A stretch of 5,709 bases of DNA from Desulfovibrio sp. (GTDB lineage: Bacteria; Desulfobacterota; Desulfovibrionia; Desulfovibrionales; Desulfovibrionaceae): assembly GCA_009773975.1 (NCBI GenBank), contig VSMX01000139.1:1-5709 (forward strand), read 5' to 3'. The translations under genes and the position numbers were made by a program. The notes under the pieces are model-generated. The model saw nothing but the letters and a program-made list of their open reading frames with translations. It was not told the origin of the DNA and ran no database searches. Below are positions 1 to 5,709 of the stretch, one piece after another; position 1 is the first letter of the stretch; each line of letters opens with the position of its first letter.

Positions 1-146
1 TCAGTTTTACTGTTTTTTTCGCGACGCCCCACGATGTTGCGGATATTGCCGACTCAGCCGCAGCGCAGGGGCCTGCCGTCATCGGCAGTGGCTTTTTCCC
101 ACCATTCGCGCAGTTTTTTCATGAAAGGCGGAATTTCCTTATTCAT
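1..146 (-). CDS. 5' part of the next operon gene, with in-frame TGA (partial, unidentified; cooX position)
   Basis: An open frame starts with ATG at 146-144, overlapping the end of cooL by 8 nt. It reads MNKEIPPFMKKLREWWEKA and on to PLRCG, then meets TGA at 56-54. Beyond the TGA the same frame stays open to the window edge (VGNIRNIVGRREKNSKT), with codons typical of the operon (ATC, CGC, AAC, GTG), so it still looks coding. An alternative start is ATG 122-120 (MKKLREWW), 16 nt after the cooL stop. The sequence AAGGA lies upstream of it, but at a rather long spacing of about 13 nt. In known coo clusters the ferredoxin-like cooX follows cooL, but the visible residues contain no ferredoxin cysteine motif, so I do not assign it. 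The TGA could be a sequence error near a contig end, a real nonsense mutation or a selenocysteine codon. A different start in another frame (ATG 82-80) is also open to the edge, but it uses codons rare in the neighbours (ATA, ACA, GTA). Confidence 0.4.
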
Positions 147-591
147 CTTCCAGTCCCAGTTTCTTTTTCCAGATTTTGAGGGCCAGAACCACGCCATCCA
201 GAATGGCCTGGGGGCGCGGCGGGCAGCCAGGCACATTGACATCCACCGGGATATAGCGGTCAATAGGCCCTTCTATGGAATAGCCCTCGCGGAAAACCCC
301 GCCGCTAATCGGGCAAATTCCCACGGCAACCGTAACCTTGGGTTCGGGAATTTCATTCCATACGGTAAGGACGCGATCCTTGACCCTGGTGGTCAGCGGG
401 CCTGTTATCAGCACAATGTCGGCATGGCGCGGACTGCCGCAATATCTGCAGCCAAGGCGCTCCACGTCATAGCGGGGAATGCAGGCCGTTGTGGCGAGCT
501 CGACATCGCAGCCATTGCAGGATCCGGCATTTATGCGAAAAAGCCAGGGAGAGCGGAGCGAAAGTTTTTTCAGCGTTTTATCCAGTCCCAT
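139..591 (-). CDS. cooL: CooL: CO-induced hydrogenase small subunit (NuoB/EchC-like, [4Fe-4S])
   Basis: This 150-aa protein is the electron-transfer small subunit of a group 4 [NiFe]-hydrogenase, homologous to complex I NuoB, EchC and HycG. It sits on the cytoplasmic side between the ferredoxin-type subunit, the [NiFe] subunit CooH and the membrane arm. It should hold one proximal [4Fe-4S] cluster. The expected ligands are visible: C25 and C28 in GSCNGCDVE, C93 in VGICPISGG and C123 in VPGCPPRP. The family signature SPRHADIVLITGP (residues 53-65) is intact, and the length is normal for the family. There is no signal peptide or membrane segment. Start ATG 591-589 has a good ribosome site (AAGGAG) 8 nt upstream. 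The gene lies 12 nt after cooK, and its end overlaps the next start by 8 nt. It carries extra cysteines C37, C48 and C51 that are not needed for the cluster. The NuoB-family identity is certain. The name CooL rests on the neighbouring large CooM and the gene order, and an EchC-type name is the alternative. Confidence 0.88.
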   Translation of the reverse strand: MGLDKTLKKLSLRSPWLFRINAGSCNGCDVELATTACIPRYDVERLGCRYCGSPRHADIVLITGPLTTRVKDRVLTVWNEIPEPKVTVAVGICPISGGVFREGYSIEGPIDRYIPVDVNVPGCPPRPQAILDGVVLALKIWKKKLGLEDE

Positions 592-599
592 AAAAAACT

Positions 600-605
600 C
601 TCCTT
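600..605 (-). promoter_or_regulatory. Ribosome binding site of cooL
   Basis: A strong AAGGAG lies 8 nt before the cooL ATG (591-589). It overlaps the cooK stop codon (TAA at 606-604), so ribosomes finishing cooK are placed directly on the cooL start. This fits translational coupling and equal subunit supply. Confidence 0.8.
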
Positions 606-1572
606 AAAGCGCCCAGATCAGGACCAGGCTGCAAAGCGCGAGCGCCGTGGGCACGGTAACATAGAAGCGGAAGGCCTGCCCGATGCGGTAGCGGCCGGTC
701 GCGGCCTTGACCAGGGTAAGTGAAAGCAGCATCAGCACAACGCACTTGAACAGGAACCAGAGCAGGTTGACCCACCACCAGTCGCAGATTGTGCCGGGAA
801 AAAACATGGCCACGCCAAGGCCAAGCACTACAAAGGTTTTGAGCGAGCTTGTAACCTGAAAGAGCGCCAGCAGCGGGCCGCCATATTCGAGCAGCGGGCC
901 TTCGAGGATTTCGGTTTCCGCTTCCGGAATATCAAAGGGCGCAACGCCCATGGTGCCGGGCAAAAAGATGAGGTAGGCTATCATTGCCGGAATCATCACG
1001 GGGTTGAGGCCCAAGGAGCCGTTTTGCTGCTGCCAGGCCACAATCTTGAGCAGCGAGAATTCCGCGCCCCATTCGCCGCCGGCCATGCTCTTGCCAACCA
1101 GCATGGCGACAGAAAGAAGCACGAGCAAAAGCGGCGTTTCGTATGCCATCATCATGCTCATTTCACGCGAAAAGCCCATGGCGCCAAAGGGCGAGCTGGA
1201 GGCGGAGCCGCCCAGCATCAGGGCCATTGCCGGTATGGGCAGCAAATAGAAGATAACCAGCAAATCGCCCATATTATACAAGCCCTTGAAAACGCCGGGG
1301 ATGGGAATGAAGGCCGCGCACACGGCCATGCCTGTAAAGCCGAATACAGGAGCCAGCAAAAAGGCCGGTTTGCAGGCCGTATTGGGGATAAGCGTTTCCT
1401 TGGTCAGCAATTTGGCCATGTCCAGCCAGGGCTGGATGAGCGGAGGGCCGACGCGGCGCTGCAGCCTGGCCTCGACCCGGCGGTCAAGACCCTTGTAGAA
1501 AAATCCTATCAACAGGGCAAAGGCCCCGCCGGGGAAAATGCACATGTTCAGAATGGCAAGCAGGGTATCCAT
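604..1572 (-). CDS. cooK: CooK: CO-induced hydrogenase membrane subunit (NuoH/EchB/HycD-like)
   Basis: This 322-aa integral membrane protein is the NuoH-type subunit that anchors the hydrogenase peripheral arm and links redox chemistry to the antiporter-like subunit. About eight membrane segments are visible, for example near residues 12-26, 70-90, 102-121, 143-161, 191-208, 234-258, 266-287 and 305-321. Family signatures are intact: RRVGPPLIQPWLDMAKLL (39-56), the loop GFSREMSMMMAYETP (133-147), the acidic loop PFDIPEAETEILEGPLLEY (212-230) and TGRYRIGQAFRFY (292-304). The start ATG at 1572-1570 overlaps the cooM stop by one base (TGATG) and has AAGGAG 8 nt upstream, so the 37 extra in-frame codons upstream are not used. 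Stop TAA is at 606-604. The family is certain. The name cooK, rather than echB or hycD, depends on the neighbour cooM. The cation moved (H+ or Na+) cannot be told from the sequence. Confidence 0.88.
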   Translation of the reverse strand: MDTLLAILNMCIFPGGAFALLIGFFYKGLDRRVEARLQRRVGPPLIQPWLDMAKLLTKETLIPNTACKPAFLLAPVFGFTGMAVCAAFIPIPGVFKGLYNMGDLLVIFYLLPIPAMALMLGGSASSSPFGAMGFSREMSMMMAYETPLLLVLLSVAMLVGKSMAGGEWGAEFSLLKIVAWQQQNGSLGLNPVMIPAMIAYLIFLPGTMGVAPFDIPEAETEILEGPLLEYGGPLLALFQVTSSLKTFVVLGLGVAMFFPGTICDWWWVNLLWFLFKCVVLMLLSLTLVKAATGRYRIGQAFRFYVTVPTALALCSLVLIWAL

Positions 1573-4500
1573 CAGCGGTTCTCCTTGCCGCCCAGAAGGG
1601 CGACTATGTTGCCGTAAATGCTGGAGGGGTTCATTCGGCTCGCTGCCTTGTCGGGCGGCAGGCCGCATGTATGCACATCGCACTCGCGCAGGCGCGTGAA
1701 GCTGCGCACAAACCAGGTGCCGCCAAGAAAGGCGATTGCCATGAGCACGAACATTCCTGTGGCATTCCAGGTGCCGGGCCCGGAAACCACGCCCGAAAGG
1801 CCGATATCAAGCGGCATGGAGCCGTACTGGACGAGGATGCTGTTGATCGGGTAAAGCGAAAGGCCCGGGAAGATGCCGGTCAGGATGCAGCCCGCCGCCA
1901 GTATGGCCATTGGCACACGCATCACGAGCGGCGCTTCCTTCACATCCTCAAGATCTCCGGCCGGCTGCCCAAGGAAGGCCGCATGCAGGAACTTGGCAAT
2001 GTAGGCCAGGGTGAGCACGCTGCCCACAAGCGAGAGCAGTGCCAGGAGCGGCTGCCCCGCAACCATCAGGGCCTGGTAGATTATCCATTTGGACGAGAAT
2101 CCGCTTGTTGGTGGCACCCCCACCACGGAAAGCCCGGCAATGGCGAACATCAGCAGTGTGAAGGGCATTTTGCGGCCAATTCCGCCCAGTTCGTTGAGGC
2201 TGTCGCGATGGGTGGCGAACATTACCGCGCCGCAAACCAGGAAGAGCAGGTCCTTGAAGAAAACATGGTTGATCAGGTGGAGCATGCCGCCGGCATAGCC
2301 CAGAGCTCCTCCTGCCGCCACTGCCAGCACCATGTAGCCAAGCTGGCTGACCGTCGAATAAATGAAGACAAGCTTGAGGCCATTGGCCCTGAGAGCCTGG
2401 ATTGCGGCCATGATAATGGTTATGCCGCCAACCCACATGGTAAAGGTTGTGATGACGTTGGCGCCCGTGTTGTTTATCAGGCCGGCAACGGCGAGGCCCC
2501 CGCCAACCAGCATGAAAAGCTTGATCAGGCCAATGATCGCGCTCTTCAGCAATACCGAGGATATGTAGCCGGAAACAGGCGTTGGCGCGAGCGCCGGATG
2601 CATCTGCCAGTCAATGCGGAAGGGCAGCTGGGCCGCCTTCATCAAAAAGCCAATGCACAGAAGCGCCATGCCGAGCCAGGCATTACATGGCGTTAGCCCC
2701 GCGAAGAGGCCGTAAAGCGCGGTGGCATTGAAGGCTGTAAAGGGGCCAAGCACGGCCAGGCCAATAAAGATGAAGCCGCCGCCGAAAAGGTTGAAGAGGA
2801 AGTACTTGAAGGCTTCACGCAGCGAGAGGCGGTCGCCTTCGTGGGCTATTGCCAGATAGAGCGCCCATGAGCTCATGATTTCCCAGAAAAGGAAGAAGCT
2901 CAGCAAATACTGGCTGGCGGCCATGCCCACAAGGCCGCCGCACATGCAGGTAAAGGCGCAGTAAAAGCGCCACTGGCTGTGGCTGTGCGACATGTAGCCC
3001 ACGGCGTAGGTCATGTTGATTGCGCCCACAAGCGGCACAATGAGGGCAAAGCAGTAGGAAAGCGTGTCGAGATTGCGGCCGAATACGGCAACCATTGCTG
3101 CGGTGATCAGCAGAACGCCCACGCTCATCCAGCCTGCCATTCTGGGCTTGCCGCAGAATATGGCCGGCAGGATGGCGCCGAATACCGGGAAGATGACATA
3201 GATTGGCCAGTTGACATTCATCGCTTCCACAATCTGCAGGGCGTTTTGCGGCATGGCATGGCAAAGGCCGGCAACCGGCAGGATTACAGGCATCAGGAGT
3301 TGGGGCGCAAAGCCGAAAACGGCGGTCAGCATGGCCAATACCAGCATGGCCACCTTCATGCCGAAGGGAGCGTCTTCCACAGCGGGCAAATCGGCTGGCC
3401 GCTGCTCGAGAACCAGGGTCTTGAGAATGCGCGTATAGTAAATCGCGCCAACCAGCGCGCCGGCCATAAGCAGCGCGGCAACCCAGATGTGGCCCGCGCT
3501 TGCCGCGGCCTGAATCATCAAAAATTTGCTGTAGAAGGCGCCGAAGGGCGGCAGGCCCATGATGCTGATCAGGCCGCAGCACATGCAGGCAACGGTAATC
3601 GGCATCTGTTTGCCAAGCCCGCGCAGATCGGCAAGCTCGCGCGAGCCGGCCCGCATAATCAGCGCGCCGCCGCAAAGAAAGAGCAGATCCTTCATTATGG
3701 CGTGGTTGAAAACATGCCAGAGCGCGCCGGCTGTTGCCAGCCAGGTGCCGAGGCCAAGAACCAGGGCGATTTCGCCAATCTGGCCCATGGTCGAATAGGC
3801 CAGCATCCTTTTCAGGTCGGTCTGGCACAGGGCCATGATTTCGCCGTAAATCATCGTGGCCGCGCCCATCAGGCAAAGCCAGGTGCCGAACCAGGTCAGC
3901 CCGTAAACGCCGGGAACTTCCGAAACCGCGGGGCCAATGCCGATAATCACCACGCTGATCAGGCCAAAAATGCCCATCTTGGTGATGATGCCGGAAAGCG
4001 GCGCGGAAACCGATGAAGGCGCGGCCGGGTGGGCATCGGGCAGCCAGGAATGGAGCGGCACGAGGCCGGCCTTTACGCCAAAGCCGATCAGGCAAAGAAT
4101 GATGCCGGCCTGCAGCCAGGATGGAAATTGCAGGGCCATGCCCGGGCTTGCGGAAAACACGCCCAGGGCCAGCAGGCCGGGCAGCATGAAGATCGCGCCC
4201 CCTGCGCACATTACATAGTATTTGAGGCCGGCGGCGTAGGCCCTGGCATTGTTTTCATAAACAACCAGGAAATATGAGGCAAAGGTCATTAGCTCCCAGT
4301 AGGCGAACATCGAGGCCACATTGTTTGTGGAGACAATGCCGGCCAGGGACCCGAAGGTCAGCAACAGGAAAAACCAGTACCAGCCCTGGCGCCCGGAATG
4401 AATGTAGCTGATTGAATAAATGGAAACGACAAAGCCGATGAGGCCAATCAGGAAAAGGAAGAAATTGGCCAGGGGACCGGCCGGGGATACGCAGACAGAG

Positions 4501-5318
4501 GCAAAGGCCGCGGCCGCGAAGGCCGTGCCCAGCCAGGCGCCGTGGCGCCAGCCAGACAGGAATGAAAAGCCGGTGGCAAAAGCGCCAGAATAATAGATCC
4601 AGAAAGCGGGATGCACGCTGCCGTGGGCCACCGCGATCTGGAAAACTTCTCCCACAAGGTCGGAGACTGGGGCGCGGAAAAGTCCAAGGGCGGCGACAAT
4701 GCAGCCCAGAATGAGGCTGAACGCGCCCAGGCCGCTTTTTTCGCGCCGTAAAATCCAGCCCGCAGGCTCCGCGTCTTCGGGCTCATCGCCGCGTTTTTCC
4801 AGGCAGATTTTGCGGACCGCGTCCACATACAGCCAGATAAAGATGGTGGTCATGGCCGCCATCAGCATCAGGAACCAGAAGCCGTTGGCTGGCATTTCCT
4901 CGAGAATGCCCAGGGTTATCAGCGCGCGGCCTTCCGGCAGGAGGAAGGGGGAGCCGCCAACGGCAGCGAGCAGGCCAAGGCCGAACAATGTTCCCGCAAC
5001 GGCATAACGGCGCCCGAGACCGGCAAGGTCGTCGATTGTCCTTGCTGGCCCTGCCTCTTCCGCAATTCTTTTCAGCGCGAACCAGGCCAGGAGCCTTGCG
5101 AAGCACTGGAAGATTGCATAGAGCCAGACGCCGGTAAGACCAACTTCCGCCGAGGAGCAAAGCGCCATGCAGATAATTGCGAGATCGTGCAGCGCGCCCC
5201 AGAGAATGAGGCGGCGGGGATCACTGCGCTGGCGCACCGCCATGGCTGTGGCATAGACAAGGATTATTGCCCCGATAACCAGGAACAGCCAGGATCCGGA
5301 AAAAAATGCTGATGTCAT
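1572..5318 (-). CDS. cooM: CooM: giant antiporter-like subunit of CO-induced hydrogenase (fused NuoL/N/HyfB modules)
   Basis: This 1248-aa polytopic membrane protein should be the ion-translocating arm of the hydrogenase. Roughly 33-35 hydrophobic segments can be seen. It contains two complete proton-antiporter modules of the NuoL/NuoN/HycC type: A at about 235-699 and B at about 700-1248. Module A has E342 (AYWELMT), K416 (GVKAGLVPLHSWLPDAHP), K447, H539 and K543 (NHAIMKDLLFL). Module B has the equivalents E813 (FWEIMS), K894, K925, H1018 and K1022 (NHVFFKDLLFL). Residues 1-234 look like a degenerate C-terminal half of a further module. The tail has C1213 and C1218 (CDVHTCGLPP), in a region like the end of HycC/HyfB proteins. 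I chose start ATG 5318-5316 because the hydrophobic family-like sequence begins there (MTSAFFSGSWLFL). An earlier in-frame ATG at 5444 adds 42 polar residues that run through the likely promoter. Its ribosome site is weak (GGGG, 5 nt before the ATG), unlike cooK and cooL. The fused size separates it from EchA or HycC, which have a single module. It is first in the operon. Confidence 0.9.
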   Translation of the reverse strand: MTSAFFSGSWLFLVIGAIILVYATAMAVRQRSDPRRLILWGALHDLAIICMALCSSAEVGLTGVWLYAIFQCFARLLAWFALKRIAEEAGPARTIDDLAGLGRRYAVAGTLFGLGLLAAVGGSPFLLPEGRALITLGILEEMPANGFWFLMLMAAMTTIFIWLYVDAVRKICLEKRGDEPEDAEPAGWILRREKSGLGAFSLILGCIVAALGLFRAPVSDLVGEVFQIAVAHGSVHPAFWIYYSGAFATGFSFLSGWRHGAWLGTAFAAAAFASVCVSPAGPLANFFLFLIGLIGFVVSIYSISYIHSGRQGWYWFFLLLTFGSLAGIVSTNNVASMFAYWELMTFASYFLVVYENNARAYAAGLKYYVMCAGGAIFMLPGLLALGVFSASPGMALQFPSWLQAGIILCLIGFGVKAGLVPLHSWLPDAHPAAPSSVSAPLSGIITKMGIFGLISVVIIGIGPAVSEVPGVYGLTWFGTWLCLMGAATMIYGEIMALCQTDLKRMLAYSTMGQIGEIALVLGLGTWLATAGALWHVFNHAIMKDLLFLCGGALIMRAGSRELADLRGLGKQMPITVACMCCGLISIMGLPPFGAFYSKFLMIQAAASAGHIWVAALLMAGALVGAIYYTRILKTLVLEQRPADLPAVEDAPFGMKVAMLVLAMLTAVFGFAPQLLMPVILPVAGLCHAMPQNALQIVEAMNVNWPIYVIFPVFGAILPAIFCGKPRMAGWMSVGVLLITAAMVAVFGRNLDTLSYCFALIVPLVGAINMTYAVGYMSHSHSQWRFYCAFTCMCGGLVGMAASQYLLSFFLFWEIMSSWALYLAIAHEGDRLSLREAFKYFLFNLFGGGFIFIGLAVLGPFTAFNATALYGLFAGLTPCNAWLGMALLCIGFLMKAAQLPFRIDWQMHPALAPTPVSGYISSVLLKSAIIGLIKLFMLVGGGLAVAGLINNTGANVITTFTMWVGGITIIMAAIQALRANGLKLVFIYSTVSQLGYMVLAVAAGGALGYAGGMLHLINHVFFKDLLFLVCGAVMFATHRDSLNELGGIGRKMPFTLLMFAIAGLSVVGVPPTSGFSSKWIIYQALMVAGQPLLALLSLVGSVLTLAYIAKFLHAAFLGQPAGDLEDVKEAPLVMRVPMAILAAGCILTGIFPGLSLYPINSILVQYGSMPLDIGLSGVVSGPGTWNATGMFVLMAIAFLGGTWFVRSFTRLRECDVHTCGLPPDKAASRMNPSSIYGNIVALLGGKENR
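1581..1586 (-). promoter_or_regulatory. Ribosome binding site of cooK
   Basis: AAGGAG lies inside the last codons of cooM, 8 nt before the cooK ATG at 1572-1570. This decides the cooK start, because the same frame is open further upstream within cooM. Together with the TGATG stop/start overlap it points to translational coupling. Confidence 0.8.
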
Positions 5319-5364
5319 AGAAGCCCCATGGGTATCCCCAATCTGCAACGCGGGCTTCCACATT

Positions 5365-5380
5365 TGCACGGCATCTGCCT
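5365..5380 (-). promoter_or_regulatory. Possible sigma-54-type promoter upstream of cooM
   Basis: The minus strand reads AGGCAGATGCCGTGCA. GG and GC have the required 10-nt separation, and GGCA and TGCA match the -24 and -12 cores of the consensus TGGCAC-N5-TTGCA, although several middle positions differ. Transcription would start near 5354, leaving a leader of about 36 nt before the cooM ATG. Short matches like this occur by chance. A poorer sigma-70 candidate (TTGTCT, 17-nt spacer, TACGCT) lies further upstream. Confidence 0.3.
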
Positions 5381-5389
5381 GCCCGCCTG

Positions 5390-5404
5390 CGAATTGAAAA
5401 TTCG
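5390..5404. repeat. Perfect inverted repeat CGAATT-N3-AATTCG
   Basis: Six-base arms with a 3-base spacer, read CGAATTTTCAATTCG on the minus strand. It sits just upstream of the possible -24 element and about 75-90 bp before the cooM start, a place suited to a regulator site. The motif has no name I can give with confidence. Confidence 0.4.
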
Positions 5405-5416
5405 AGTATGCGGAAA

Positions 5417-5434
5417 GCGTAAAACATTTGACGC
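5417..5434. promoter_or_regulatory. 18-bp imperfect palindrome, candidate operator for the coo operon
   Basis: The minus strand reads GCGTCAAATGTTTTACGC, where seven of nine base pairs match between the halves (GCGT/ACGC outer, AAA/TTT inner). It lies about 100-115 bp before the cooM ATG in otherwise non-coding DNA. The size suits a dimeric regulator such as a CRP/FNR-family protein. It does not match the half-sites I remember for CooA or for FNR, so no regulator is assigned. Confidence 0.35.
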
Positions 5435-5472
5435 AATGAGACAAGGGGCAAATTCGATTTTTCCTGCTTGTG

Positions 5473-5508
5473 AAAAAGAAAACAGCTGAAAGGCTGATTC
5501 AGGCAGCT
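5473..5508 (-). terminator. Probable rho-independent terminator of the upstream minus-strand gene
   Basis: On the minus strand AGCTG (5508-5504) can pair with CAGCT (5488-5484) around a 15-nt loop that can pair further in part (GCTG with CAGC). A T-rich run GTTTTCTTTTT follows directly (5483-5473). It begins 11 bp after the TAG that ends the upstream reading frame, and it would separate that gene from the coo operon. The stem is short, so strength is uncertain. Confidence 0.45.
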
Positions 5509-5518
5509 TTGCCCTGTC

Positions 5519-5709
5519 CTATTTGCCGGAATTCCTCCCTGCCACGCTGGCCGCGCCGGCGCGCCTGGCAAAGCGCAGCAAAAACATGCCGCTGAATTTC
5601 TTGCCGCGATAGATTTCCGCGCGGTAAAGCAGGCCGTTTCTGTCGACCGAATAATGCCTGTCAAAGTCTGCGAGGCGCACTGTCTAGCCGCGTTCCTCGG
5701 CCTTGCCGG
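5519..5709 (-). CDS. 3' end of an unidentified gene with an in-frame TAG (partial, possibly broken)
   Basis: A minus-strand frame entering from the right edge reads GKAEERG, meets TAG at 5686-5684, and continues with coding-like codons for 54 residues (TVRLADFDRHYSV, then NGLLYRAEIYRGKKFSGMF) to TAG at 5521-5519. The residues alternate charged and hydrophobic as in a soluble, beta-rich protein, and third positions are mostly G or C like the coo genes, so both sides of the first TAG look coding. I do not recognise the protein. Explanations are a sequence error, a real nonsense mutation, or two genes, with the second starting at GTG 5680-5678 (53 aa). For the last, the nearest GAGGA lies 13 nt upstream of the GTG, farther than usual. 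A T-rich hairpin follows the final stop, which supports this being the end of a gene. Confidence 0.4.

Noticed and set aside
2..19. CAGT-TTT-ACTG hairpin followed by T's on the plus strand, resembling a terminator
   Set aside because: The stem is only 4 bp and not GC-rich, no plus-strand gene precedes it, and on the minus strand it lies within the continuing reading frame.
1671..2696. Long plus-strand open frame (341 codons) opposite cooM, and similar ones at 2979-4016 and 34-723
   Set aside because: These are antisense shadows of cooM and cooL. Their products are low-complexity, rich in His, Gln, Ala and Arg, with no recognisable family, while the minus strand encodes clear conserved proteins.
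2815..4209. 464-codon minus-strand frame overlapping cooM
   Set aside because: It is a shifted-frame shadow of cooM, rich in Arg, Pro and His, and the cooM frame is uninterrupted and family-like throughout this stretch.
5319..5444. Upstream start of cooM at ATG 5444, or at ATG 5363
   Set aside because: The added residues are polar and unlike the family start, and the codons overlap the palindrome, inverted repeat and possible promoter. ATG 5318 begins exactly at the hydrophobic N-terminus.
5430..5446. Possible CooA (CRP-family CO sensor) site, TTGTCTCATTGCGTCAA on the minus strand
   Set aside because: The first half resembles TGTC, but the second half is GTCA where a palindromic CooA-like site needs GACA, so the symmetry fails.
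5221..5664. 147-codon minus-strand frame covering the cooM promoter and start
   Set aside because: It runs through the terminator and intergenic region and into cooM out of frame, with a Cys- and Arg-rich product of no recognisable family. The 5519-5709 frame is more coding-like.
1..5709. CRISPR arrays, tRNA or rRNA genes, insertion sequences
   Set aside because: No repeated spacer pattern, tRNA-like fold, rRNA sequence, transposase frame or terminal inverted repeats were seen. Nearly all the window is coding for the hydrogenase subunits.

Overview
The window holds the first part of a minus-strand operon for a membrane-bound, energy-converting [NiFe]-hydrogenase of the CO-induced (Coo, group 4c) type. 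Reading in the direction of transcription, from right to left, the genes are cooM (5318-1572), cooK (1572-604) and cooL (591-139), followed by the start of one more gene (146 to the left edge). The order M-K-L and the very large antiporter-like first subunit match the coo hydrogenase clusters of Rhodospirillum rubrum, Carboxydothermus and Desulfovibrio as I remember them. In those clusters cooX, cooU and cooH follow, and they would lie beyond the left edge. The moderately GC-rich codon use and the gene order suggest a Desulfovibrionales-like sulfate reducer or a related proteobacterium. The genus cannot be fixed from this window.

The expected joint function is as follows. CooL carries the electron-entry [4Fe-4S] cluster next to the (unseen) [NiFe] catalytic subunit CooH. 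CooK is the NuoH-like membrane anchor and coupling subunit. CooM supplies the proton (or sodium) translocating antiporter-like channels. The complex would couple low-potential ferredoxin oxidation and H2 evolution, or the reverse, to ion movement across the membrane. No CO dehydrogenase, CooA or CooF gene is visible here.

Region by region: 1-146 is the 5' part of the next gene, broken by an in-frame TGA. 139-591 is cooL, 604-1572 is cooK and 1572-5318 is cooM. 5319-5518 is an intergenic region of about 200 bp that should hold the operon promoter. It shows a possible terminator for the upstream gene, an 18-bp imperfect palindrome, a perfect short inverted repeat, a spaced direct repeat and a weak sigma-54-like -24/-12 element. 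5519-5709 is the 3' end of an unidentified minus-strand gene with an in-frame TAG. The three coo genes are tightly packed (1-nt overlap, 12-nt gap, 8-nt overlap) and look translationally coupled.

The most interesting observation is inside CooM. Besides its two complete antiporter modules, residues 1 to about 234 align almost without gaps to the C-terminal half of those modules. CooM therefore reads as a 'two and a half module' protein, in which the N-terminal half-module has lost the channel His and has Arg in place of the channel Lys.
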